64,000 bases of DNA from Syngnathus acus (lineage: Eukaryota; Chordata; Actinopteri; Syngnathiformes; Syngnathidae), in assembly GCF_901709675.1 (NCBI RefSeq), contig NC_051095.1:12413956-12477955 (forward strand). Reading direction: 5' to 3'. Every line of letters begins with the position of its first letter. Positions within the stretch are counted from its first letter, which is position 1. The notes beneath the pieces are model-generated. The model ran no database searches. It was not told the DNA's origin and saw only the letters and a program-made list of their open reading frames with translations. The translations under genes and the position numbers were made by a program. Positions 1 to 15,990 of the stretch are shown one piece after another.

Positions 1-691
1 CAAGAAGCTTAAGGTTTACTATAACGAACGTTTGGAGGCAGTTAGCCTTGCTAAATAGTCAGCTGCAAAATAGTAAAAAATGGCCAGTGATATTCCTGTC
101 CAACAATTTTGACTGTTTAATCTGTCATTTAGTTTTATTAATTATGTACTGTGCAAATCATGTTTTCACTATTCTCATGATACAAATTTGCTACATAGAG
201 TATACTACGACAAACCTTTTCTAACCCTAAATCCAGGCACCCATTTACCATCAAAAAATGTGGAACGCCACAAAACAAATATGTCAAAGTGACATCATTA
301 ATAGATAAATAATAAATCAAAACAGGTGCCGCTGCACTCTGGTTGGGAATCACGGTATTGTACTGTATAGGGATGTTCAAAATCACTAATTATTTTCAGA
401 CCAATACCAATAATAATCACTCTTGAGTACTCACCGATACTGATACCAAGTATCACTAGCACTGGTACCGTGGATACATAAAAATTTGAAGTAACACATT
501 GACAGGTAATTGCGAGCAAAGACCTTTCTGTCTCTCCGATGCACAGTATTCATCGATGTGTTAAATGGGTATTGACATTCTTCATGAGTTAAAGTTCCTT
601 GAATTAAGACACAATCTGGTACATGTACTCACCCACTGCTAGTACGCTACACAAAAATGTATTCATCATTCAAGTGATTTCCTCTTTGCAG
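1..691 (+). other. dctn4 intron (3' part) with a decayed MITE-like stretch
   Basis: Non-coding sequence ending in the pyrimidine-rich acceptor at 681-691. About 365-480 holds a stretch that starts TAGGGATGTTCAAA and contains GATACTGATACCAAGTATC, which resembles decayed hAT-type MITEs common in fish. I cannot define its ends. The ORFs here are chance. Confidence 0.4.
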
Positions 692-4232
<3,541 letters not shown>

Positions 4233-4670
4233 ACGCCCGCAAACTTTCAAACCTAACGTTTCAAACTATTTCTTATTTCAGGCGTCTGTAACCCCTCTCT
4301 TGACCATTTCTTTATTTTGCAGTTTTGACCTTCGATGAATTACAAGATGCAGTTCAGCCTATATTACTAGACGAGTACAAACAGATAAGAGCATCATGTC
4401 CAATTAGAATTCAGTAGTCCCGTACTCTAAAATGTCAGTATCATGGGGGACTCGTAGTTGACTGCACCGTCTTCGCTGCTGCAATATTTTCCCCTCAACC
4501 CCTCCCTTCAAGCTTATTTTGTATTCTAGTTCAAAGCAGCCGTTTGTCCTGAAGCTCTTTGCAGTTATGATGAAATGCATAAAACAGCAGCAGCAAGGAA
4601 TTTACTTGAAACTCGGCCGCATAAAAGATGAGCAGAAGAAGAGATCCAATCAGAACAATCCATATCACTG

Positions 4671-4676
<6 letters not shown>

Positions 4677-4749
<73 letters not shown>
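4677..4749 (+). repeat. (CA)n microsatellite in dctn4 3'UTR
   Basis: Uninterrupted CA dinucleotides for about 73 nt. The apparent TH- and CV-repeat ORFs on both strands are translations of this tract and are not proteins. Confidence 0.97.
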
Positions 4750-4751
<2 letters not shown>

Positions 4752-5045
4752 GCCTGTAGCTTACTCACATAATAGTGTTGCACTAACCCGCATGGATCAT
4801 CTATAATAAATATTACAACTGTCATTGCACACATGCTGCTGCACTCCACTTTGTTCTTTGGCAAATCGAGAATTAACTGTTGACACTACAAGAAGCTCTG
4901 TACTTGACTGTAACGACGCTTCTTTTTGAACTGTACTGTTTGATTAGCCGTCTTAGTGTTGTAAGCTGCTGTCACTTTCGGTTCCAATTCGTAGCCTTGG
5001 TAAAATGAAGAGGAAAAAACAAGCAAGTAATTTCATGTATTACCT

Positions 5046-5051
5046 AATAAA
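5046..5051 (+). terminator. dctn4: Probable dctn4 polyadenylation signal
   Basis: Canonical AATAAA about 815 nt after the stop codon, followed within 30 nt by the GU-rich stretch TGTTTTTGTGT, as expected of a downstream element. Confidence 0.6.
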
Positions 5052-6148
5052 GGTTATCCTGCAACAGACCAGTGTTTTTGTGTATTGAGTCATGATTTGA
5101 GTTGGACATACAAAGTACTAACATGTACAAATTGAACTTTTTGGGGCTACAAAGCCTGTTGCTTGAAAAGAAAAATATCTTTTTTAATAATAAATTTGTA
5201 ATCTATATTTCAAGGTAGTTTTCAGGGTTAACTCACTATTCTGTATAAATCACATGAACAACTCCGTGTCGATTAGCCAAACTGCATGAGCAAGAAATAG
5301 AATAATTCATAAAACATATTCCACAGATGACTAAGTCTTGAATTAGAATTGTTCCGATCTCTTTTTTTTTTCTCGTTAAGTATCTGAGCCCTGTGTATAC
5401 TAACTTATGGGTGTTTATACCTTGTCTTAACACCAGATGTCGCTGCAGGCCGTCTTTTATTTCAATGCAAGGTGCTTAGGTAGTCATCAGAGGGTACTTT
5501 CCTCATCATATACTGTGCGTTCATGATGTCTGTCCGATGCTGTTAGAGGACAGCACACATCCGCGCTGCAAAGTTTACAAGAAGCCAAGCAGGACAAAAC
5601 GTTATCTGGAGATGAAATATCGTCGCCAGCACTGGGTTTTGATGGAAAATGCTATTTTACACACGGGACAGCTTATAAGGAATAAGGCAGGTTCAGTTAT
5701 TCGACGCAGGTCTGCTCTGTAAACAAATCCTCTCCATCTGGCTAATAAAGCAATGATTTTCTTTTATCTTCAGCAGACATAAACAGCTTAGAGGAGCGAC
5801 TATACAGCGCCCCTGAAAATGAGGTAATAAAATCGTCACAGAGTGAATCCGTGCCACAGAAACGGTCCAGGCGCCCATTAAAAGTCACTAACTGAATTCT
5901 AGTGCTCTTCTAAATCAGCCTGCACTGGTCGAGTCCTCTTGATTGGGATGCAAACCTTCTATTAGATTGAGAACCGATGGACACACTTAGGAATGCTTAG
6001 ATATACATAGCTGTAATTCAGTTGAGATAAAATCTTTTTTGAAATCACCCACTCATGACTATAATCACAAGATTACATTACAGACTCATAAATAAATGAA
6101 CCTCTGCAAAAGTGGGAGAGTGAGGTCCCACAGTAAGTACACACTTCA
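5052..6148. other. Intergenic, nothing recognised
   Basis: AT-rich, non-coding sequence after dctn4. The small ORFs show no recognisable motif, and no repeat boundary is visible. Confidence 0.5.
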
Positions 6149-6156
6149 GTGTTGTA

Positions 6157-6458
6157 CAGAGGCGTAGCCAGGAATTTTTCCATTAGGGGCGCACGCCCAC
6201 AGGAAAAAAAAATCGAACATCACCCACGCCGTTCGCTGATCGCTAAAACAACATCCGGGTCCGGGAGGCAAACGGTGAATGGATAACATCGCGCACATAG
6301 AATAGCGCAAGCACATTCGCGCAAGACCGAAAGAAAAAAACGGCATGAAAACGAAGAATCGAAAAAGCTCGATTTTTTATTTTTTATTTTTTCAACCGGG
6401 GCGCAGGGAGTCCTAACTGGGGCGCGCCCCGGCTCGCCCCGGCTTGACTACGCCTCTG
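6157..6458. mobile_element. hAT-type MITE with perfect 8-bp target duplication
   Basis: A 302-bp non-coding element. It begins CAGAGGCGTAGCCAG and ends CTACGCCTCTG, so the termini are inverted repeats (CAGAGGCGTAG). It is flanked on both sides by GTGTTGTA (6149-6156 and 6459-6466), an exact 8-bp direct repeat. A CAG terminus with an 8-bp duplication is the signature of the hAT superfamily. The interior is rich in C and G near both ends and has no transposase, so it is non-autonomous. Confidence 0.9.
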
Positions 6459-6755
6459 GTGTTGTATTATAATTGTTGGGAATGTACACTGATGTACTCT
6501 TAAAATAGATTATTCGATTTTGGTCCAATGCGTGTTTATTTTGGGTTGTAATTCCACTCATGACGGCGGCACACAAATGACTTGAGACAGTATTAATTTA
6601 AACAAAAAGCAGAAATTTATCATCACAGTCAAGAGACGAAGATCCATTCGGACTCGTGTGGGGCCCATGGTGTTTTTTTTTTTTCTTTATTTGAATGGAC
6701 ATTCATACTCACCCGCCATGTTAATTATTCTTTTGAATGACTTTTGTGAATGTTT

Positions 6756-6797
6756 CTGAACACGTGATATGCAAATCTGAACACGTTATATGCAAAT
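6756..6797 (+). repeat. 21-bp tandem duplication carrying octamer motifs
   Basis: Two head-to-tail copies (6756-6776, 6777-6797) differing by one base. Each ends in ATATGCAAAT, which contains a perfect ATGCAAAT octamer, the POU/Oct-factor consensus. The first copy also contains CACGTG, an E-box. Regulatory use is inferred. Confidence 0.85.
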
Positions 6798-6861
6798 AGT
6801 ACTATATTGTATCAGTGGCTAGTATTTGGGGATTTCAATAAGGCACCTGGGACAACTACGG

Positions 6862-7182
6862 GGGTCCTCTGTACCCGGAAGTAGTAGACGGTGAGCAGAA
6901 GTTTTGCCGGGTCTCGACTGTAACTGCCGCTGTTGTGCTGTGTTTCAGGTCAATAACGCTGTTGAAGTGATGATAATCAGAACTCGCAATACTGCTGGTA
7001 GTCGAAGCTAATTATTGTTTAAAAATATGATACATACGGTTATTGTTGTACAATGTATAATTTTGCGTGTAACATGGACAGTGTGATGTTTATAACGGGT
7101 CCTCTGTACCCGGAAAAGGTAGACAGTGAGTGGGAGTTTTGCCGGGTCTTGACTGGAACTGCCGCTGTAGTGCTGTGTGTTT
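6862..7182 (+). repeat. Pair of diverged ~86-bp direct repeats, period 235
   Basis: About 6862-6945 and 7097-7182 share GGGTCCTCTGTACCCGGAA, TTTTGCCGGGTCT, GACTG and ACTGCCGCTGT...GTGCTGTGT in the same order with scattered substitutions. The 150 nt between them is AT-rich and unrelated. They could be an internal duplication, a repeated unit of an unknown retroelement, or two insertions. I do not recognise the family. Confidence 0.75.
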
Positions 7183-7239
7183 CCGTAAATGTATTATTTT
7201 GACAACAAACCCCGCATACGTGGAGTGATTTGCATCCAT

Positions 7240-7436
7240 GCGTGCGACACTCGCACACCTATGGGCAATTTGGAGCGCCCAATCGGCAGTTTTTGGGATG
7301 TAGGGGGAAGCCGGATAAAAGCCACGCAGACACGGGGAGAACATGCAAACTCCACTGGGCCGGAATGGAATCAAACCCACAACCTCTGAACTGTGAAGCA
7401 AACTTGCTAACCAGTGTATCACCGTGCAGCGTTGAG
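7240..7436 (-). repeat. Fragment of a teleost retroposon tail, reverse orientation
   Basis: Contains CACACCTATGGGCAATTTGG, GGGGAGAACATGCAAACTCC and ATCAAACCCACAACCTCTGA, the reverse complement of sequence present forward at 47100-47300. It is one of a family of LINE-derived dispersed repeats common in fish. ORFs across it are artefacts. Confidence 0.8.
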
Positions 7437-8817
7437 GATGTATATTGTGAGATGATAACATTAGTTTGCGTGTGTGTGTGTGCGCGGGGGAGGGGCGAAG
7501 TTATTTTTGGGGTTTGACTGAAAATGTATAGCATTGCATGACAAGGTGTCAGTCATTCTATATCTCTCTCTCTTTCTGGCACACTTTGAAAAACCACTCT
7601 GGAGAGAAGAATTCTGTAATCCTCAAATCTGCATAATACTCCTTGCATTAACGCAGGATGCACTTCACATCAACCTGTTTTCTTCATGTTGGCACTTACT
7701 GTATGGTAAAGAGCACTGTAAAATGCTCCGTGTACATTTGACAGGGATTAGTAATAACAAACATCGCAGCTGCGATATTAATGGGCAATGTTTATTTTAT
7801 TTGTCTTCTCATTTTCCTTCTGCACTCCTTCGGCTTTATTTAGTAATGGGGAACACGCCAACCTCGGCCAGATGTAAAATTCCTCATTGAATCACAAGTG
7901 GGACGTTTCCACAATTACATCATGGTCCACACTGCCAGGAAGTCAACCACAGGAGAAGAGTGACACCGGTTGGAAAAAGAAGGGGGAAAAAAAAATCCAC
8001 AGCTCAAGTGAGGCCTTTAAATCCTCTCCATCTACGTAATTAAAAGACTTGATCTTTAAGCCTGAATTTCAATCCCATTCCTCATACACTCAACGTGTCA
8101 AGTGGAACGAAAAAGTGTGCGCACTACATTGTTCGGGCCATTTTCCACACGAGGACTAGAAGAAGAAAATCAGCGAGAGCTCTGAGCTCTGATTAATCAC
8201 CACCTCCATTTCTGCTCAGCAGACCATCATTTGCGTCATTAGAGTTCATCATTAACAACGATACGCACCTAGAGGAACGATTGCATGTGGGCAAGGCCTT
8301 CAAAGCCTGACTCTCGTGTGCTCATTTTCTCCATTTCCTCTCACGTTCACCCTGGCAAAGCATTCCCGAGGCTGGAGGTTGTTTGGAATGTTGACTTTGG
8401 ACTCCCAGATGTAAAAAGATCACAACCCGCCGAGCGCTGGCCCGCCACCACCGACTACAAGACACAGACTGCACACTCGCTGAGGGCTTTCATTTGTTTG
8501 TTTTGCTCAAATATCACCAGGCGAATTATATGTGTCAATGCCCCCGAGATGAGGTCACTGCCTCAAATTGGAGCCAATTGGAGTCACCAGAGGGAGGAAA
8601 TTCTGCCTTTGTGCAATCATCTCTTCACGCTGAAGAAATGCAAACTCGGAATGAAATCGCAGATTAGGGAGTTTGTCAAATTTAGATTTGGGTAGTTTCG
8701 AACCCCAGCACTGCAGTAGTTACTTGAGCCTTTTGGTGAAAGTGAATCATTTCTCCCATTTTCGTCACCTAAATTTGCGGGCTCTCAAAAGCTTTTAAAT
8801 GCTTGATGTTTACAGAA
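7437..8817. other. Intergenic, nothing recognised
   Basis: A short GT-rich run lies at 7467-7484. An open frame of 136 codons at 8285-8695 (+) shows no domain, repeat or splice context I can identify and is probably chance. Confidence 0.5.
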
Positions 8818-9735
8818 GTCACTGCCCAGTATGGCAAAACAGAGCTAACACTCTTGCCCCCTTCCTCTTCATCATAGCTCTGGACTACGTGCTCAGGACA
8901 GCCATCAACGGGCGGGAGCAGAAGCTTGGCTTCACAATTACACCAAGAGAGTCTAGTAGAAGCCCTGCTGTAATCCTGGCCGACCTAGACTACGCAGATG
9001 ACATCTGCCTGGTGTCTGACCGTGTGGAGCAGGCACAGGAACTCCTGAACAGAGTGGAGGTGGAATGTGCTAAGGTTGGCCTCAGACTGAATGCAAAGAA
9101 GACTGAGGTAATCACCTATAACATCTACACGGACCAGCCGCCGATTGCAACATCAGATGGCGACGCTCTGCGAGAGGTCAATGACTTCAAATACTTGGGT
9201 TCCTGGGTGAACTCCACACAACAGGACATTAAGGTCTGGAAGGCACTAGCATGGAGGGCCCTGAACGGTATGTCAGGAGTGTGGTGCTCGAATCTCCCTC
9301 GACACATCAAGCTGAGCCTATTCCACGCCACTGTGGAGTCTGTCCTCCTGTATGGCTGCGAAAGCTGAACCCTGACACCCACCCTGCAGAAGTCTCTGGA
9401 TGGATGCAGAATGCTACGATCTGTTCTGAATGTGGATCAGAACATCCACATAACCAACAAGGACCTGTATGGGCAACTGCTGAGGCTCAGCAAGAAGGTA
9501 GCAGTCAGGAGGATGAGACTGGCCGGCCATTGCCACAGACATCGGGAGCTCCCGGCCAGCAGGCTGGTCCTGTGGAAATCAACGCGTGGGCATTCATCAC
9601 GAGGACATCCCACGCTAACATACGTGAACGTTCTGAAGAAGGACGTGGGAGCTGAAAGCTCTTCTGAGCTGGCTGGGTGTATGGAGAACCGGATGGATTG
9701 GAGACTCCGATGGAAGCTCGTCTGAGGACGACCGA
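8818..9735 (+). mobile_element. 5'-truncated non-LTR retrotransposon, reverse-transcriptase relic
   Basis: One reading frame from about 8818 to 9725 encodes the C-terminal half of a LINE reverse transcriptase. It shows LAPFLFIIALDYVLR, the catalytic YADD in DYADDICLVSD (8988-9020), LRLNAKKTEV, FKYLGSWV and VESVLLYGCES. A TGA at 9366-9368 replaces a tryptophan codon expected before TLTPTLQKSLDG, after which the same frame continues (MLRSVLNV, NKDLYGQL, RMRLAGHCHRH) to a stop at 9723-9725. A shift near the end would give the usual RWKARLRTT ending. Upstream of about 8830 the similarity is lost. The clade looks RTE-like but is not settled. The copy is inactive. Confidence 0.92.
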
Positions 9736-9850
9736 ATATTCATTACCAATATTGGTCCAACCAAATTTATTATTGTACTGTCTGTTACGGGGGACCTCTG
9801 AGTGCAGCCTGTACTATCGAATGAGTTGTTTATTTATTCATTATATACGG

Positions 9851-9935
9851 TTGTCCCAACCAAAACAACATGTCAGTTAAATGACATTATGTACGATTGT
9901 CCCAACCAAAACAACATGTCAGTTAAACGACAGTT
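9851..9935 (+). repeat. 46-bp tandem duplication
   Basis: TTGTCCCAACCAAAACAACA begins at 9851 and again at 9897, followed by TGTCAGTTAAAYGACA in both copies. It lies about 120 bp past the LINE relic. Confidence 0.9.
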
Positions 9936-12900
9936 GTATTCCTGCTTCGTCAGCGATTTCACCCCCTGTAATTAGAGGTCATTTTCACTATGTGCTGTAT
10001 GTATTGAGTCACTCACACCTCAGCTTGAACTTCCCAGAAGGCTTGGCCGTCTGTGCGCTGACATATAATTTGACACGTATTTATTTGTATCAACATGCAG
10101 AGTGAAATGAGAGTTGGGTTGACATTTCAAGCAAAGAGTCATGCATGCAGCTAGCACAGGAAGAGTTTAGTTTATCCACACCGAGCAAAGGACACTCCTG
10201 TGTGATTAACAGAAGTAACTGAATTACATGCCGCACACATTATTCTACCACAAGCCAGCAATAAAACAAGTGCAATAGGAGAGGATTTCAATTAGGGCTC
10301 AAATTGTTCTCGTTCCAATTATTTCATTGAAGGTGGCCAAGCTGGCCGCTTCCTGGCCAGTGAGGCACCGCTGGGTGCTGTGTGCCCCCCCAATGAAAGT
10401 GAAGACACAGGAGCGAGCCAAGCGAGGGCGAGCAGCCAAAGCAACAACGGAGACTGAGAGGCCCCACATGACCCACCAACCCCTCGTAAAAAAATCGGCG
10501 AGTCCCCCCGGTTGCATCAACAAGCAGCGCTGTGCGCCCGCCCACCCAAAAGAGCAAAGTTAAATCAATGCATCAATGTTCATTTGTTTACAATACAACA
10601 GTATGTAATGTTGCACTCGAGGCGATCGTTTGATACGTGCTGCACCTCACAATGACAAGATTAGATGCAGTTGGAGCAGCATTGCTATGCGAAAATATTT
10701 GTAGTTGGGGTACAATACGGGGTATTGCCTACAATACGTTATTTGACACAAATAGGACTATTTTATCAATCGATATGATCATATTATTTCTGTTCGACTG
10801 AAATTGACATCAACGTGCCAACCCCAGAAAGCAGGTGAAGCTGTCATTTGCAATGGGAACTTTGACGTCATTTTTCAGCAACAGCAGAGGGCGGTATAAT
10901 GTTAAAATGGTTGCCCCCTTTGATTGATGAAAAAGGGTGGATTCATCTGCACAGTGATTTTTTTCCACCAACACAATATTAATCAGAATGCTCGACTAGA
11001 CGAAGAACCACTTTTGATTTAACTTCTCCACTAACACTAATTTAGTTGGATTTCTTTTGCCGTTTGAAGCAATTTTCTCACCCCCAGAATCAGAAATGGT
11101 CATTTTATGTCATCCCTTCTGTTCTATTCTCTTTGTAGTACACATGTCAGCCAGACTAAGAGATTCAATATGCGTCAGCCGTCTCATCCGGAATCTGAGG
11201 TTTCATTGCTTTTATTTGCATAATGATTCATCTTGCACCCGCAGCAGCCGCAGATGGAGTGATGCAATGATTTTAAAATGTATCGGCGGAATTAATGAGC
11301 ACGTCGTGTGTAAAAGTGTATTATAGCTCCCTGACTAGAAGGTTCTGGCGGGAATTGGCACTGACATAGGTTACACAGTTCCGTTAAGGTAAAAAAGGAA
11401 AAAAAAAAAAAAGACTGCACCATCACAGCAATATTGATGACGAGAGGTCACCAGCAAGTTTTATAGAAACAATTCAACAAGAGCGTTTGATACAGAAAGT
11501 GTAAAAAAAAACCCGCATATTTACCAAGCGGCCGCCACTGTTATGTGAGTGCTTATTTAGCCACACACTGGACATGCTGGGGGTGTGTTTGTCTATCAGG
11601 ATGTCCTCAAATATCACACATGTTGTGTCACTGTTGATGTTTGCTGCCCAAAGGACTTGGATTGCCTGCAGTTTCCTTCGAGTTTGTATACACTGACATC
11701 CCTTTTAATTTCCTGTTGATGTGGCTCATAGATTTGGTTTCCTGCTTATGTTTGAAAGATAATCTTGGTGCCAATCCTCTAAGTGAGAATTTCTCCATGC
11801 CAGCCAGTCTTTAAGGGTTTTGCTTTCACAGTCTTGTTGTTTTTATATTAGGTTTTATAGTATTTGATAGAACGAGGGCATTTAGGAGAGAAAAGTGCAA
11901 TAGATTTTGGCAAAATGTTTTATATATTGTAACCAACACTTGAAACGACAAGGGCTCTATTTTTGTGACTGGCATAAATCCTGCGCAGCAGAGGCGGGTT
12001 ACATTCAATGTTGGTAAGTTGACAACACAGGCAGATCTGAGAGAGGTAGGGCTGTGCTACTGTGGGAGTGGTCACAACTGACTTCAAACATGGTCAATTA
12101 AAGCCACTCCTTCATTCCATTTAATTGCTCTATTAAAAGTGGACAAACAGCCAAATGAGCATCCCTCCGTGAGTGTGAACAACCATTTGTATCCAATGTA
12201 CTGATTTTCAGCAGGCCCAATTAGACTCAAGGGCTGTCGGTGTGCACGGGCACCCGAAGCGCACGCAGCACCAGTGGCGCTGTCATCGGAGAGCACTCCT
12301 CCAAGAATGGATGAGTTTGACCTCTGAGTACTTGACATTTTTTGACCTGCAGCAAGAGACACGCATTCCTAACACAAAGTGTTATGTTAATGATGAAAGA
12401 GGGGCCACGGCTACCTTTGTGGTGTCGTATTCATCATTTTGTGATACACTCTGTTTTATTACCTTTTGTCAAGAAGGTTACGCTTTGTTTGCTGTGGGTT
12501 TATCTTGTGTCCTTTATACACTTTTTGATATATCAACCTGTATTTATATTCAAACACTTCACTCAGTTTGGAACACAAACTGCAATCATACTAATGTATA
12601 TGTATATTACTAATGATATTAACAATGATGGTCTAATAAGTGCCCAATTTACAAAGTTTTGCCTACGTTGCCATCCCATCAGGCCCCGCCTCTTAAAGAC
12701 AACACCGCAGCTAACGGTCTGCCGTCAATTCAAACGTGAAATGTAATTCCTGTTTTCTATTCCTACATTTGCTAGTTTTTGCAATTAAGGGAAAAAGCGA
12801 ATTGAAAATCCAAACAAATGAGAGATCAACCAGTATCCTGAAATGAGTTGTATTCCACTGCGTTCTTCGTATCGCTATGAAGGTCAGCGTATGAGGTGTC

Positions 12901-15900
12901 AACACGTGGGTGGAAACCTCATAGCACTAACGTCTGTCTCTGATGTCGAGCTTGCTCAACATTTTCGGAGGAATTTGGCTGCCAAAAGGAACAACATGAT
13001 CTGTTATTAGGGCTCTGTTTTCCTCCCCCTTCCACTGAATTCATAAATATTTTCATGCTGAGGGTGCTCCTCACACGACCTCACGCAAAGCTAAACAAAA
13101 TCCTCCTCCTCCTGCGTCTCACATTTGCGCTTAACCTACTGTCCTTCGTAGCTTTCACCGACATATAGCTTGCTAAACTTGCGAGTTTGGTGATCCGACG
13201 TGCCGCATCAAAATTCACCTTCTCCTGCCAGATGAATTGCTGACTGCTGCGGGCATGTTTGCCACACAGCACATTTAAGTGGGTCAGGGAACTGAAACCC
13301 GGGACATGACATCTTTATCGCTTTAAGCAGTGCTCTGGAGGCAAGGGGATGCAGAAGGTCAAACGTCCCCTTCGTCAGGTGGCCAGTCCACATCCCAGAT
13401 ACTTTAGAGAATGGATTAGCCCATTTTCATGTTTGCCAGATCACCTCGCAGGCTCAGATGGCTCCTTCATTCAAATCAAATCTAAAAAGCACCACGGCAC
13501 AAATCGGAGTTCTTCACAATTCTAAATGTTGCTTTTTACTTATGCTTGTTCCTGCTTATATAATGACCCAGGAAAGGATAAGCAGTGGCGAGAATAGACG
13601 GATGGATGGATGTTTGTTTTACTGTATTCTGATCTGTAAAATAATACTCCTATGCTTGTTGTCAATTTTGGTATTTTTACATTAGAATGGATTAGGATGA
13701 CTGATTAGAATTAGGATGCTATGTCTCAAAACATTTACTCCCAACACCTCATGACATTTCCCTTCAAGTTTCTGCATTGTTAAAAGAGCAAAGCCTGAAA
13801 GGCATGGTTTCTTTTTCCCAATGATTTTGAAATTGTCTCGATTTATTCCCACATGCAAATAATCTGTCCCCCCCACTGGCAGCAGTTGACAAATAAAGAA
13901 GAACAGCAGAAACTTTCAGCATGCTATTTGGCAAACATTTTTCCACTGACAAAAAAAAATCATATTTTATTTTGTTGTCGAATGCATTTTTCAACCTTTG
14001 AATCCCAATTTATTAACTGTAATACCTACTGACCATAAAATCTTTATTGATGGAACATATATATATATTATCGAGGGAATTTGAAAACTCTCCTTGCTGT
14101 GGTTCGACTTCTTTGTTGAAACTCAAACTATTCTTTGTGTAATCTGAACCCGAAATGTCTTCAGAAATAATCTTTTGAAATAGTGAGGCATCACAACTCA
14201 GCATGTACTATTGATTTTCTGTACAGCTACAGTGAAACAGAACTGCGAAACTGTAAAACCAAAACTCTATTATCTGTTGTAACACATGGAAGTCTATTGT
14301 ACACATCTTGACCTTTTGTCTACGCCAGAGGAGGCAAACAGTGTAGACGAAAAGACCAAATCAAATATGAAAGGCCAGACAATACTTTATTTTTTATTGC
14401 AGCTATACGCATTCCAACACCAGAAGTCTAAATTTAGTCCCATGGTAACCTATTACTCACTAAAAAATACCTTAATCATTGAGTAGTGCTTTCAATGTGG
14501 TTAACACTATTGAATGAGCGTCTTCTCATCGCAATGTCTTTTTAAAAACCTCTGTTTGGACTGAAGATATTTCACAAAATGGAAGGCGATGGAGGAACCC
14601 CAAAAGAAAACCGACTTGTCTGCCTTTCAAAATATGGATGTAATATGTAGCACAATGTCTTTAATCGAGATGCATTGTGTTTCTGCTACATCAATAAAGA
14701 CCAAGATGCCATTAAAGCATGGGGGGGGACATAAGTGGGAAGAATACAAATGGCTCTTGATGACAGCCGAGTTGAAATCCAAAGTATTTCACATTTGAGG
14801 GAAATGAAAGGGTTCATTCCTTTAAATTGGATCGTTTCAAAGTGTGAGATGGTAAAAGAACATCAGAGATGGTCATGATATATGTTTTCATTGATTGTGA
14901 TGTTTGCCCTTTGACCCTTTTTTCATGTTGTCTTACTCATTAGGATTTTGTTTTCACCTGTTTAACGTTGCTATAATATGGAATGTTAATCTAGCCATGT
15001 TATGTTTTCTTCTGTTGTGAGTTAATTCCCTGTGTTTCTTTGTTACTTTAAAGTATGTGTCTCTGGACTTTCTTAATTTTGTCTTTTTCTTTTAATTTAA
15101 ACATTAAAAAAGAGCCCTGTAAAAATTCTTTAATTTTTCATTTGTTCCCTCAAGCTGCATCAGCTCCCTTGAAATTCTTCTGATGCCCCCGATGGGAGGC
15201 ACGCCTCACATTTTAAAACATGCGCCTTTGAATCTTCACATCATATGTGGCCTTTTATCATGGAGTGAACCTTTAACATCTTTCAGACGTTGGGAACACT
15301 TTTCGGAACAATGTCTGCTTGGAATATTTGTGCTCTGAGAGTGGAACTGCAGCTCACATGTTATGTAATCTTACTTCATTTCTCTGGAATTATATGAGAG
15401 GAATGACACATGACTACATCTTTTTTTTTTCCCCTGAGTGAAGTCTGCACTTGATGGCACTCGGCGATCGGGAGGAAGAGGAGGCGGAGGAGTAGGAAAG
15501 GGTGTTGTTGAGGTTAACAGAAAAGCATCCTCTTGCTGATGTCGGTCGGCCCTCAAGTGGGCAGGATGTGACACGGGGAAAGTGTCCTATTCTCCTCTGC
15601 CAAACACAACCCTGTCATTCATCACCTTGCTTCATAATACTTGTTTGAACCCACACGCCCAGCGTCTGTCCACTCCAAATCAACTAGTGACATGCATCCG
15701 CCACCTCCCATAACGAATCGCTCCATTGTATTAAATGTGTATTTTGGCTCATGCAAATTCTGTTGAAGACATTTCACATTAATTCAGCGGAGGACACACC
15801 TTATGAATTTATGATGTGATGATACGCTCCCATGTTACACCTTGATCAGCCCCAAAAAGATAATACATCTACCTGAGTCAATTCAATGACAACCAGAAAG

Positions 15901-15927
15901 AAACAAAAGCGACACAGAAATAGAAAC
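9936..15927. other. Intergenic, gene-poor stretch
   Basis: No exon-like or domain-bearing frame was found. About 10325-10560 is notably G+C-rich compared with its surroundings and open on both strands, but matches no family I know. At 13567-13612 the string GGATAAGCAGT...GGATGGATGGATG resembles the 3' end of the retroposon family seen at 47100-47412. A short AT dinucleotide run lies near 14059. The rest is AT-rich unique-looking sequence. Confidence 0.5.
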
Positions 15928-15990
15928 AGCGGATATAAAAAGTCTACACACCCGTGTTAAAATGGCTGGTATTTGCAGTGAGACCCGCCC
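15928..15990. repeat. Terminal fragment of a Tc1-related repeat
   Basis: GGATATAAAAAGTCTACACA followed by CCCGTGTTAAAATG matches the start of a fish repeat that recurs, more completely, at 24011. Only the end portion is recognisable. Confidence 0.55.

Larger units (their letters stand above)
4233..5051 (+). other. dctn4: dctn4 3' untranslated region
   Basis: Follows the TGA at 4230-4232 and runs to an AATAAA at 5046-5051. It includes a (CA)n tract at 4677-4749. An earlier AATAAA-containing stretch at about 4804-4810 could serve as a proximal site. Transcript extent is inferred; no transcript data are available. Confidence 0.6.

Noticed and set aside
7189-7534. Overlapping ORFs on both strands, up to 123 codons.
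   Set aside because: They fall in the reverse-oriented retroposon tail also found at 47096.
8285-8695. 136-codon open frame just before the LINE relic.
   Set aside because: No similarity to the upstream parts of LINE proteins or to any known family; treated as chance.
10325-10560. G+C-rich block as a CpG-island promoter.
   Set aside because: No exon, donor or gene follows it on either strand within reach.
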